From NCBI RefSeq assembly GCF_009766005.1, contig NZ_LMUK01000046.1, positions 563,967-627,966 on the forward strand: a DNA stretch of 64,000 nt, given 5' to 3'. This document shows, piece after piece, positions 18,827-27,762 of this stretch; position 1 is the stretch's first letter, and each line of letters begins with the position of its first letter. The notes beneath the pieces are model-generated. The model worked only from the letters and a program-made list of their open reading frames with translations, was not told the origin of the DNA and made no database searches. The stretch is from Bradyrhizobium sp. S69. GTDB taxonomy: Bacteria > Pseudomonadota > Alphaproteobacteria > Rhizobiales > Xanthobacteraceae. The translations under genes and the position numbers were made by a program.

Positions 18827-19594
18827 TCAGCCGTGCATGGTCAAGCCGCCGGATACGCTGATCGTTTGTCCCGTGATGTAGCCGGCATCGTCACTGAGTA
18901 GGAACGCGATCATGCCTGGATAGTCCTCCGGCTGTCCAAGGCGCCGTAGCGGAATGGCCCTCGCAAGGCCTTCGGCGATCTTGCTGCCGGACGGCGAACT
19001 CTGCGTAAAGGCCTCGAACAGTGGGGTATCCGTTGGACCGGGGCACACCACATTCAGGATGATGTTCTTTCGTGCCAACTCACGGGCCACCGTTTTTGTG
19101 AATGCGATCAGGCCGCCCTTGCAGGCCGAATAGACCGCCTCCCCGGAGGAGCCGACCCTGCCCGCATCGGATGCCACATTCACGACGCGTCCAAAGCTGC
19201 GTTCGACCATGCGCTTGACCACGACGTGATGCAGATTGAGCGGGCCGTAAAGATTGATGCCGATGACCTTGTCCCAGAAGGCCCGATCGGTCTCCAGAAA
19301 GGCGATCGGGATATCCCAGCCGGCGACATTGGCGAGCAGTTCAACCGGCCCGGCGGCGGCTTCGAACTTGTCTGTTGCGCCGGCGACCGCATCGCGATCG
19401 GTGATATCGACCTGAAAGGCCAGCACTCGGCCGGGCTTGGCGGCGCACAGATGCGCTGTCTCCTCCGCACCCGCCAGATTCTGGTCGAAGACGCCGACGA
19501 CGCAGCCCTCGTCGGCCAGCCTGAGTGTCGTCGCCCGTCCGATCCCGCTTGCCCCGCCGGTCAAAATCGTCCGTCGTCCATGGAGTCCGCGCAT
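18827..19594 (-). CDS. BadH-like SDR, 2-hydroxycyclohexanecarboxyl-CoA dehydrogenase type
   Basis: NAD-dependent short-chain dehydrogenase of 255 residues. The start at ATG 19594 is fixed by GGGAGG. It has the glycine motif TGGASGIG (near 13), NVAGWDI in place of the usual NNAG, the catalytic Ser region NVASDAGRVGSSGEAVYSAC with YSACK, and the BadH-type end VCPGPTDTPLF and SVSGGLTMHG. These segments closely resemble Rhodopseudomonas BadH, which oxidises 2-hydroxycyclohexanecarboxyl-CoA in alicyclic acid beta-oxidation. It is divergent from a TetR gene. The exact substrate is inferred, not shown. Confidence 0.8.
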   Translation of the reverse strand: MRGLHGRRTILTGGASGIGRATTLRLADEGCVVGVFDQNLAGAEETAHLCAAKPGRVLAFQVDITDRDAVAGATDKFEAAAGPVELLANVAGWDIPIAFLETDRAFWDKVIGINLYGPLNLHHVVVKRMVERSFGRVVNVASDAGRVGSSGEAVYSACKGGLIAFTKTVARELARKNIILNVVCPGPTDTPLFEAFTQSSPSGSKIAEGLARAIPLRRLGQPEDYPGMIAFLLSDDAGYITGQTISVSGGLTMHG

Positions 19595-19665
19595 ATCAAC
19601 CTCCCAGTCTGTTTTATTGTTGTGTTTGAACGCAATCGCTGGCCGATTGTTTCGCCTGATCGAGA

Positions 19666-19679
19666 CGACGTCAACGTCG
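19666..19679. promoter_or_regulatory. Palindrome in the badH-like/TetR divergent gap
   Basis: CGACGT-CA-ACGTCG, perfect 6-base arms, in the 187-base divergent gap. It differs from the CTAAC-N4-GTTAG site found elsewhere in the island, and may be the operator for the adjacent TetR itself or chance. Confidence 0.35.
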
Positions 19680-19781
19680 GTCCTCATGGTCGCGATCTCG
19701 CCTGCTTCACGCGATCGTTCGCGTGGCGGTTGACGAAGTGTTTTAGCTGCGCCAATAATCGCGCGGAGAAGGCATTTGAAC

Positions 19782-20510
19782 ATGAATCCGACACGGCGGG
19801 CTTTGCTGGTTTCCAGTCCCGAGAAGCGTCTCTCCAGGCCGAAGCGCCGTGCCAATCCTCATCCCGCGAAGATATCCCAGAAGGCCACCTCGCCGGGGAA
19901 AGCGGCCGCCCCGGCAGCCCAGGCTTCAAAATCGGAAAAGTCACGCGATACGATTCTGGAGGCTGCGGCCAAGCTGTTCCGCCGCCAGGGCTACTCCGCC
20001 ACCACGCTACGCCAGATCGCGGCGATGGCCGAAATCAAGGCCGGCAGCATCTATTACTATTTCGATTCCAAGGAGCAGATCCTCGACGAGGTTCTGCATC
20101 TCGGGCTGCTGCATGTCTTCGAAGCGGTCAAGAAAGCCCTCAAGGATGCAGGCAAGGTCTCGCACCGCCGCCGCATCGGGCTTGCCATCGAGGCGCATCT
20201 GGTGGCGCTGCTCGAAGCCAGTGACTTCACATCCGCCAATATCCGTATCTACGGTCAGTTGCCCGAGTCGCTCAAGAAACCGCATCGCCCGCTGCGCAGG
20301 GCTTACGCAAAATACTGGGACCGGCTCTTTCTCGACGCGCGCCGCGCCGGAGAAATTCGCGCCGATATCGAGATCGTCCCATTGCGGATTTTCGTGCTGG
20401 GCGCGCTGAACTGGACGATCGAATGGTTTAGCCTCGACAGCAAGGACGCGGTGCTGCAACTGGCTCGACGGACCGAACTGCTGATCTTCGACGGGGTCAA
20501 GAAAGCCTGA
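19782..20510 (+). CDS. TetR-family regulator of acyl-CoA metabolism (copy 1)
   Basis: 242-residue repressor-type protein. A long basic Ala/Pro/Lys-rich N-terminal extension (about 55 residues) precedes the HTH (AAKLFRRQGYSATTLRQIAA then SIYYYFDSKEQIL). The C-terminal ligand domain carries GALNWTIEWF, the KstR2-like signature, pointing to an acyl-CoA ligand. ATG 19782 and TTG 19776 are both possible behind GGAGAAGG; the ATG was chosen. It is paralogous to the TetR at 52867. It is a candidate for the protein that binds the CTAAC-N4-GTTAG sites. Confidence 0.9.
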   Translation: MNPTRRALLVSSPEKRLSRPKRRANPHPAKISQKATSPGKAAAPAAQASKSEKSRDTILEAAAKLFRRQGYSATTLRQIAAMAEIKAGSIYYYFDSKEQILDEVLHLGLLHVFEAVKKALKDAGKVSHRRRIGLAIEAHLVALLEASDFTSANIRIYGQLPESLKKPHRPLRRAYAKYWDRLFLDARRAGEIRADIEIVPLRIFVLGALNWTIEWFSLDSKDAVLQLARRTELLIFDGVKKA

Positions 20511-20532
20511 TCCTGACAGATCAGCGCTGGTC

Positions 20533-21705
20533 TCAGCGCATCCGCTTGGCAACTTCCTCCAGCATCACCTCCGTCGTGCCGCCGCCGATCGATTGCACGC
20601 GTGCATCGCGCGTCATCCGCTCGATCGCGCTCTCGCGCATGTAGCCCATGCCGCCGTGAAACTGCAGGCAGTCGTACATCACCTCGTTGACCAGTTCGCC
20701 GCAATACGCCTTGACCATCGACACTTCCTTGGTCGCGTCGATGCCCTTGGTGACCAGCCACGCCGAATGATAGACCAGTTGACGGCCCGCCGCGACCTTG
20801 GCTGCCAGCATCGCCAAACGCTGACGGATCGCTTGTTTCGACCATAGCGGCGCCCCGAAGGCCTGCCGCTGCGTCACCCAATCCAGCGTGATCTCGATCG
20901 CGGCCTGGGCCTCGCCCATCGCCATCGCGCCGATCACGATCCGCTCGTTCTGGAAATTGCGCATGATCGCATAAAAGCCATGGCCTTCCTCGCCGAGCAG
21001 GTTTTCGGCAGGCACGCGGCAATCCTCGAACAGCAACTCCGCGGTGTCGGACGAGCGCCAGCCATGCTTGTCGAGGGCACGGCCGACCCGAAAGCCCGGC
21101 GTTGCCTTCTCGACCAACAGCATCGACAGCCGCTGCGACGGCCGCGCCTCCGGATTGGTGACCGCTGCAATGCAATAGAGATTGGCATGGACACCATTGG
21201 TGATGAACATCTTGGCGCCGTTGAGCACATAGCTGTCGCCATCGCGGCAGGCGGTGGTGCGGATGGCCTTCACATCCGAACCCGCGCCGGGCTCGGTGAC
21301 GCCGACCGCGACGATTTTCTTGCCGGCGACGACATCCGGCATGAAACGGTCCCTCAGCGTCGGCGATCCACCGTTGAACAGATGCACCGACGCCATGTCG
21401 GTATGAACCAGCACCGTGATGGCCACGCCCGAGAACGTTGAACGGCCGAGCTCCTCCGCCAGTATCACCGTCGCCAGCGTGTTCAGATCCGAACCGCCAT
21501 ATTCCGCGGGATAGCGGATACCGAGAAAACCGAGTTGGCCCATGCGCTGCAACACCTCGCGCGGCACCATGCCGTCCTGTTCCCATTGCAGCGCGTGCGG
21601 CTTGATCTCCTCGTCGACAAAACGCCGGATCTGGGCCCGGAGCAGCTCATGCTCTTCTTCCAGATAGACCGAAGGCATGTCGTTGCCGGAAACCTGCGTG
21701 CTCAT
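20533..21705 (-). CDS. Acyl-CoA dehydrogenase (IVD/LCAD-like active site)
   Basis: FAD flavoenzyme that introduces the alpha,beta double bond into an acyl-CoA and passes electrons to ETF. Its 390 residues have the three ACAD domains. VGVTEPGAGSDVKAIRTTA is the FAD/substrate loop and QRQAFGAPLW opens the C-terminal helical domain. The C-terminal 'YEGT' catalytic Glu is replaced (SIGGGTTEVM), but a Glu is present in helix G (FQNERIVIGAMAMG), as in isovaleryl- and long-chain-CoA dehydrogenases. Divergent from the SDR gene, with operator site 1 between them. Confidence 0.9.
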   Translation of the reverse strand: MSTQVSGNDMPSVYLEEEHELLRAQIRRFVDEEIKPHALQWEQDGMVPREVLQRMGQLGFLGIRYPAEYGGSDLNTLATVILAEELGRSTFSGVAITVLVHTDMASVHLFNGGSPTLRDRFMPDVVAGKKIVAVGVTEPGAGSDVKAIRTTACRDGDSYVLNGAKMFITNGVHANLYCIAAVTNPEARPSQRLSMLLVEKATPGFRVGRALDKHGWRSSDTAELLFEDCRVPAENLLGEEGHGFYAIMRNFQNERIVIGAMAMGEAQAAIEITLDWVTQRQAFGAPLWSKQAIRQRLAMLAAKVAAGRQLVYHSAWLVTKGIDATKEVSMVKAYCGELVNEVMYDCLQFHGGMGYMRESAIERMTRDARVQSIGGGTTEVMLEEVAKRMR

Positions 21706-21743
21706 ACCAATTCGCCTCGCTCTGGAGTCTCTCTTCCGGAGAT

Positions 21744-21761
21744 TTCTAACATCTGTTAGAA
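21744..21761. promoter_or_regulatory. Operator site 1, CTAAC-N4-GTTAG type
   Basis: TTCTAACATCTGTTAGAA, perfect 8-base arms with a 2-base spacer. It sits in the divergent gap, 39 bases from the acyl-CoA dehydrogenase start and 52 from the SDR start. Confidence 0.75.
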
Positions 21762-21812
21762 TACTGCCGAACCATTCGATTACAACCGGTATTCAACCAT
21801 CGGGACCCCCAA

Positions 21813-22664
21813 ATGCAGCCAATGCCCAATATGCGTTTCGCGTCGGACCTTCTCAGCGGCCAGGTCGCGTTGGTGACCGGGGGCGGAACCGGAATGGGTC
21901 GCGCCACCGCCATCGAAATGGCGCGTTGCGGCGCCGACGTCGTGGTGCTGGGCCGCCGCGCCGAACCGATCGAGGACTGCGCCAAGATCATCCAGGAACT
22001 CGGCCGCAAGGCCGTGGCGATCTCGACCGACATTCGCCTGCCCGACCAGATCGACGCCGCCATGCACCGGATCAAGGACGAATTCGGTCGGCTCGACATC
22101 CTCGTCAACAATGCCGGCGGTCAGTTCGTGACGCCGGCGCGCGAGCTCAACAACAAGGGCTTCGAGACCGTGATTCGCAACAATTTGATCGGCTCCTGGC
22201 AGATGACCAAGGCGGTCGCCGATCATTTCATGCTGGAGCATGGCGGCTCCATCGTCTTCGTGACGGCCTGTGTCCGCTCCGGGTTGAGCGGTTTTGTGCA
22301 CACGGCGGCAGCGCGCGGCGGCGTTCTCGCCATGATGAAAACACTGGCGTTCGAGTGGGCCGAATTCGGCATCCGCCTCAATTGCGTCGCGCCCGGCACC
22401 ATCAAGACCGAAGGCATGGATCACTACCCGATCAATCCCGAGCAATGGCTGAAATTGAACCGCAATGTGATGGGTCACATGGGCGACGTCGGGGATATTT
22501 CAGCCGCCATCATTTTCCTCAGCTCGGCGCTCGGAAAGTTCGTCACCGGCGAGGAATGGTACATCGACGGCGGCGAAACGCTGCATCTGGCCCATGACGC
22601 CCGCCAGATGATCGATGCGGTCAAATTCTCCAAACGCGAGCCTGGCACCGTCAAAGCGAAGTAG
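21813..22664 (+). CDS. SDR, peroxisomal-enoyl-CoA-reductase/dienoyl-CoA-reductase-like
   Basis: 283-residue Rossmann enzyme with cofactor motif TGGGTGMG (near 23) and NNAGGQF (near 97). The usual YxxxK is absent: the segment reads HTAAARGGVLAMMKTLAFEW, the arrangement seen in trans-2-enoyl-CoA reductase (PECR) and 2,4-dienoyl-CoA reductase relatives, followed by IRLNCVAPGTI. It probably acts on an unsaturated acyl-CoA. The next acyl-CoA dehydrogenase starts 51 bases downstream on the same strand, so the two are probably co-transcribed. The substrate is unknown. Confidence 0.85.
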   Translation: MQPMPNMRFASDLLSGQVALVTGGGTGMGRATAIEMARCGADVVVLGRRAEPIEDCAKIIQELGRKAVAISTDIRLPDQIDAAMHRIKDEFGRLDILVNNAGGQFVTPARELNNKGFETVIRNNLIGSWQMTKAVADHFMLEHGGSIVFVTACVRSGLSGFVHTAAARGGVLAMMKTLAFEWAEFGIRLNCVAPGTIKTEGMDHYPINPEQWLKLNRNVMGHMGDVGDISAAIIFLSSALGKFVTGEEWYIDGGETLHLAHDARQMIDAVKFSKREPGTVKAK

Positions 22665-22715
22665 CCGAGTCTCTCCCGGCTCCGACCGGCCGCCCCTCAG
22701 GAACGGAAGATTGAC

Positions 22716-23903
22716 ATGGACTACGCGCTCAGCGAGCAACAGCAGGCGTTTCGTGAGACCGCACAGCGATTTGCCCGCGAGAAGCTCTCCCCTCATTACC
22801 AGCAGCGCGCCAGGCATGACCGCATCGACCGCGCGATGCTCAAGGAGATGGGCGAACTCGGACTGATCGGCGTCGATCTGCCGGAGCAATATGGCGGCCT
22901 CGGCGAGAGCAGCACCACCGCCGGGATCGTCATCGAGCAGATCGCCTATGGCGACTTCAATGCCAGTTATGTCCCGTTACTAGCCTCCTTGATGGGCGGC
23001 ATGATCGCGCAATACGCCTCGCGCGATATCGCGCAGCAATGGCTGCCGCGCGTTGCGCGCGGGGACGCCATCATCGGCCTCGGCCTGACTGAGCCACGCG
23101 GCGGTTCGGATGCCGCCAACCTGATTTTGCGGGCCGTAAAATCCGGCAACGGCTACCGGCTCAATGGCGAGAAAACCTCGATGAGTTTCTCGGACCAATG
23201 CGACGCCGCCGTGATCTTCGCGCGCACCGGCAGCATTGAGGACGGCGCCCACGGCGTCAGCGCCTTCTTTGTCGATCTCAACCAGCGCGGCATCACCCGC
23301 ACCCATTTCGACGACATCGGCACCAGGCCGGTCGGCCGGGGTTCGGTGTTCTTCGACGATGTCTTGATTTCAGCGGAATGCCTGATGGCCGAGGAGAACA
23401 AGGGCTTTTCCAAGATCATGTCCGGCTTCGACTATAGCCGCGCTTTGATCGGCCTCGAATGCATCGGCCCGGCGCAGGCATCGGTCGACGAAGCCTGGCA
23501 ATACAGCACCGACCGCATCGCCTTCGATCGGCCGATCGCGCAGTATCAGGGCGTCAGCTTCCCGCTCGCGGAAGCCGAGACACAGCTTACCATGATGCGG
23601 CAGCTCTGTTTCTACACGCTATCGCTGCGCGACCGGCAACTGGCCCACACCGCGGAGGCCGCGATGTGCAAATGGTATGTGCCGAAGGTAGCATGCGAGA
23701 TCATTCACCAGTGCCTGCTGACCCACGGCCATTACGGTTACACCACCGACCTGCCGTTCCATCAGCGCTACGTGGACGTAATGGGCCTTCAGATCGGCGA
23801 CGGCACCGCGCAAATCCAGAAGCTGGTGATTGCCCGCGAGAAGGTCGGACGGGTCGCGGTCCAGTATGCCAAGCCGCGGACAACAGCAACCACGACCAAA
23901 TAG
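22716..23903 (+). CDS. Acyl-CoA dehydrogenase, cyclohexanecarboxyl-CoA dehydrogenase-like
   Basis: 395 residues, ACAD fold: N-terminal helical domain (MDYALSEQQQAFRETAQRFA), FAD loop GLTEPRGGSDAANL, C-terminal helices with FDRPIAQYQGVSFPLAEAET. The catalytic Glu of helix G is absent (FDYSRALIGLECIG), and the YEGT position reads IGDGTAQIQ, with Asp in place of Glu. The overall sequence resembles proteins annotated as cyclohexanecarboxyl-CoA dehydrogenase (AliB type). This fits the BadH-like gene 3 kb away, as adjacent beta-oxidation steps on a ring acid. Co-directional with the SDR. Confidence 0.85.
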   Translation: MDYALSEQQQAFRETAQRFAREKLSPHYQQRARHDRIDRAMLKEMGELGLIGVDLPEQYGGLGESSTTAGIVIEQIAYGDFNASYVPLLASLMGGMIAQYASRDIAQQWLPRVARGDAIIGLGLTEPRGGSDAANLILRAVKSGNGYRLNGEKTSMSFSDQCDAAVIFARTGSIEDGAHGVSAFFVDLNQRGITRTHFDDIGTRPVGRGSVFFDDVLISAECLMAEENKGFSKIMSGFDYSRALIGLECIGPAQASVDEAWQYSTDRIAFDRPIAQYQGVSFPLAEAETQLTMMRQLCFYTLSLRDRQLAHTAEAAMCKWYVPKVACEIIHQCLLTHGHYGYTTDLPFHQRYVDVMGLQIGDGTAQIQKLVIAREKVGRVAVQYAKPRTTATTTK

Positions 23904-23915
23904 CCGCCGCTTTTC

Positions 23916-24593
23916 CTATTGCGGGCCGCCGAATGCATCGTCGCGCACCGCGACCCGGTCGGCGCTCGATTGCCAGAGTTTTGGGTACATGGCGTGGAAC
24001 TCGCGCAGCAATTGTTCGATCGGCGGATCGGCGAACCAGCCGCGATCATGGACATATTCCATGTGACGCTGGCTGTTGGCATCGAACTCGTGAAACAACG
24101 CGTCGCTTTTGCCGTCGAAGATCAACTGCCGGACGCCAAACCGTTCGCACATCTCGGTGTTGAACGCCGGCGTTACCTTGAATTGCTTGCCGTCGAGCCA
24201 CAGCGCGACATAACCATGGTAGATGAACAGGTCGGTTCCCATCAACTCCGCGAGCTTCGCCGAGTTCAGATGATTGCGGACATCGGCAAATCCAACCGCC
24301 GCGGCAATGCCTGCGTTGCGCAACGCGGCCGTCAGCAGGATTGCCTTCGGCACGCAATAATTCGACGGCTTTACGGCGATCCGGCTGGCGCGGTAGTCGT
24401 CCGCGCTGGTGCCGATATCGAACGGATTGTATCTGATGCCGTCGCGCACCGCATCGAACAGCCGGATCGCCTTGCCGGTCTCGGACAGGTCGCGCGCGCC
24501 ATCCAGGCTGCGTGAAACAAACTCGCCGATCTCCGGCGAGTTGCAATCGACAAAGTGCGTCGGCGCGAGAAACGTTGGCGTGGCCGAATTCAT
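23916..24593 (-). CDS. Transglutaminase-like cysteine-fold protein
   Basis: 225-residue soluble protein of the transglutaminase-like/papain-fold group. The core Cys is in PSNYCVPKAILLTAALRN (near residue 80) and the His is in IYHGYVALWLDGKQF (near 125). The third position, normally Asp, is Thr in KVTPAFN, as in several bacterial relatives. It has no signal peptide. Role unknown; peptidase, amidase or thioester-acyl transfer are all possible. It is divergent from an acyl-CoA synthetase, with operator site 2 between them, and so appears to belong to the acyl-CoA regulon. Confidence 0.8.
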   Translation of the reverse strand: MNSATPTFLAPTHFVDCNSPEIGEFVSRSLDGARDLSETGKAIRLFDAVRDGIRYNPFDIGTSADDYRASRIAVKPSNYCVPKAILLTAALRNAGIAAAVGFADVRNHLNSAKLAELMGTDLFIYHGYVALWLDGKQFKVTPAFNTEMCERFGVRQLIFDGKSDALFHEFDANSQRHMEYVHDRGWFADPPIEQLLREFHAMYPKLWQSSADRVAVRDDAFGGPQ

Positions 24594-24627
24594 GTCCTTC
24601 TCCCCGCCTTTTCCGGTTTCACCGCAT

Positions 24628-24645
24628 TTCTAACAAACGTTAGAA
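24628..24645. promoter_or_regulatory. Operator site 2, CTAAC-N4-GTTAG type
   Basis: TTCTAACAAACGTTAGAA, 7 of 8 arm positions paired, in the divergent gap between the transglutaminase-like gene (35 bases) and the acyl-CoA synthetase (80 bases). Confidence 0.75.
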
Positions 24646-24724
24646 TCAAAGGAAAGCGGCCATTGACGCCGTGTGCGTCGCAGCGTTAGCTTTCGCGACC
24701 GCCGGACAAGGCACAAGATCGTTC

Positions 24725-26689
24725 ATGAACGACACCACGCCATATCTCTGGATGCCACCACCCGAATTGGTCGCGGCAAGCAATCTGACGGCATTTCTGC
24801 GCGTCACCGGTCACAAGGATTATGAAGATCTCGCCGCGCAAGCCGAGGCCGATCCGGCCTGGCTGATGGGGCAAGTTTTTCGATTCTGCGATGTGCGGTT
24901 TTACCGCAACTACGACAAGGTCCTGGATGTTTCGGATGGTCAGGCGTGGGCGCGCTGGTGTGTCGGCGGCACCACCAACATCGTGCTCAATTGCCTCGAC
25001 AAGCATCGCGACACGCCGCGTTGGGATCAGACCTTCCTGGTCTGGGAGGGCGAAGACAAAAGCCAACGCCGCTCGCTGAGCTACCGCCAATTCGATCATG
25101 ACGTCAGGCGGCTGGCACAGGGACTCCACGATCACGGGATCGGCCGCGGAGACGTTGTCGCGATCTATATGCCGAACCTGCCGGAGACATTCGTCGCGTT
25201 CTTCGCGATCCTGAAGCTCGGCGCGATCGTCATGCCGCTATTCTCAGGCTTTGGTCCGGCGCCTATACAGACCCGCCTGAACCATGCCGAAGCAAAAGCC
25301 GTCATCACGGCCGACTGGACCTGGCGGCGCGGTGCGCGGGCGCCGCTCAAATCCGTACTCGACGTGGCCCTGGAGGCTGCGCCCACCGTGAAACGGGTGA
25401 TCGTCACCCGTCGCGACGGACATGCGATCGACACTCCGATGCAGAACGGCCGCGACCTCTGGTGGGACGAATTCGTCGCCAGCGGAAACCCTGACATCGC
25501 GACCGCCGAGATGCGGGCCGAAGACCCCGCGATCCTGCTCTACACATCGGGCACGACCGGTGAGCCGAAGGGATGCGTCTGGACCCATATCGGGTTCATC
25601 GGCTCGATGGTGACCCGCGATATGATCATCTGCGGCGACTTCAAATCGTCCGATCGCTTCTTCTTTTTCAGCGACATGGGCTGGATGGTCGGCGCCATGT
25701 GCGCCTGCATCCCGAGTTTCGCCGGCGGCAGCCTGCTGATCGCGGAAGGTACGCCTGATTATCCGGATACGGGCCGGTTCTGGCGCCTGATCGCCGAACA
25801 TCGGGTGACCTATCTCGGGGTGTCGCCGACGATCGTGCGCAGCCTGATGCGATACGGGCGTGAAATCGAAACCTACGATCTTTCCAGCCTGCGGATCACC
25901 GCCTCCGGCGGCGAAGCTTGGACCGCGGCGCCCTGGCTGTGGTTCTTCGAGCACGTCTGCAAGAAGAAAATCCCGATCATCAATATTTCGGGCGGCACCG
26001 AAGTCGGCGGCTGCATCTTTACCGGCACGCCCAATCACCCGATGAATCCGGGCTCCTTCTCGCGGCCCGCGCTCGGTGTCGGCGTCGATATCGTCGACCT
26101 GAGCGGGCAGCGCGTGCCCGATGGGACGGTCGGCGAACTGGTGCTACGGCATTCATCGATCGGGCTGACCAAAAGCCTTTGGAAAGCTGATGCGCGCTAT
26201 ATCGAGAGCTACTGGAGCACGCTGCCGGGGCTGTGGGTGCATGGCGATTTCGCGATGCGCGGTGAGGACGGGCTGTTTTACATTCTCGGCCGCTCCGACG
26301 ACACCATCAAGATTTCCGGCAAGCGCACCGGGCCGTCGGAACTCGAAGGCATTCTGGTCGCGACTGGCAAGCTCGCGGAAGCCGCCGTGATCGGCATCCC
26401 GCATCCCGTCAAGGGCTCGGCGATCGTCTGCGCCTGCGTGCCGATGCCGGGCGTCGCGGGTGATCGCAGCCTTGCGGCCGAGCTATCGTCCGCCCTCGTC
26501 GCGGCAATGGGCACGTCGTATCGTCCCGAAACGATCCTGTTTGTCGATGATCTGCCGCGCACGCGCAATCTGAAGATCATGCGCCGGGTGTTGCGCGCCG
26601 TGATCGAGAACAAGGATCCCGGCGACCTCTCGGCGCTGGCCAATCCCGAAGCGATCGATCGGCTGCGGGAAAAGCTGGCTGCGATGTGA
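24725..26689 (+). CDS. Acyl-CoA synthetase, acetoacetyl/propionyl-type (AMP-binding)
   Basis: 654-residue adenylate-forming ligase that activates a carboxylate to acyl-CoA. The N-terminal ACAS extension is visible before YRQFDHDVRRLAQ. P-loop LLYTSGTTGEPKG is near residue 280, INISGGTEVGG near 425, GLWVHGDFAM near 500 and GRSDDTIKISGKRTGPSELE near 525. The catalytic Lys near the C-terminus is in PRTRNLKIMRR. ATG 24725 was preferred over the GTG at 24671. It is under operator site 2 and convergent with the crotonase gene. Confidence 0.9.
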   Translation: MNDTTPYLWMPPPELVAASNLTAFLRVTGHKDYEDLAAQAEADPAWLMGQVFRFCDVRFYRNYDKVLDVSDGQAWARWCVGGTTNIVLNCLDKHRDTPRWDQTFLVWEGEDKSQRRSLSYRQFDHDVRRLAQGLHDHGIGRGDVVAIYMPNLPETFVAFFAILKLGAIVMPLFSGFGPAPIQTRLNHAEAKAVITADWTWRRGARAPLKSVLDVALEAAPTVKRVIVTRRDGHAIDTPMQNGRDLWWDEFVASGNPDIATAEMRAEDPAILLYTSGTTGEPKGCVWTHIGFIGSMVTRDMIICGDFKSSDRFFFFSDMGWMVGAMCACIPSFAGGSLLIAEGTPDYPDTGRFWRLIAEHRVTYLGVSPTIVRSLMRYGREIETYDLSSLRITASGGEAWTAAPWLWFFEHVCKKKIPIINISGGTEVGGCIFTGTPNHPMNPGSFSRPALGVGVDIVDLSGQRVPDGTVGELVLRHSSIGLTKSLWKADARYIESYWSTLPGLWVHGDFAMRGEDGLFYILGRSDDTIKISGKRTGPSELEGILVATGKLAEAAVIGIPHPVKGSAIVCACVPMPGVAGDRSLAAELSSALVAAMGTSYRPETILFVDDLPRTRNLKIMRRVLRAVIENKDPGDLSALANPEAIDRLREKLAAM

Positions 26690-26768
26690 AGCGCGGCGTG
26701 AACCAACGGCAAGGCTTAGCGAACAAGGCCCGGCGAACCCCGCCGGACCGTGCTGCTGCTGCGCCGCG

Positions 26769-27578
<810 letters not shown>

Positions 27579-27649
27579 GGGCTCTTCCCCTTTTTTGCTG
27601 ACGGGCCACTCCGCGGCCCTCGATCGCTTGCGCGCGAACGCTCTTGATT

Positions 27650-27667
27650 TTCGAACAGGCGTTAGAA
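27650..27667. promoter_or_regulatory. Operator site 3, CTAAC-N4-GTTAG type
   Basis: TTCGAACAGGCGTTAGAA in the divergent gap between the crotonase (72 bases) and CoA-ligase (96 bases) genes; the left half-site has one substitution. Confidence 0.65.
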
Positions 27668-27762
27668 TTTAGGTTTGATCGGATACCGCCGCAAGCGTAT
27701 AGTTTCGGGCGATATCGACAGGCGCAAAAACGACAAGAAAACGCCTCGGGAGTGGACGCAAG

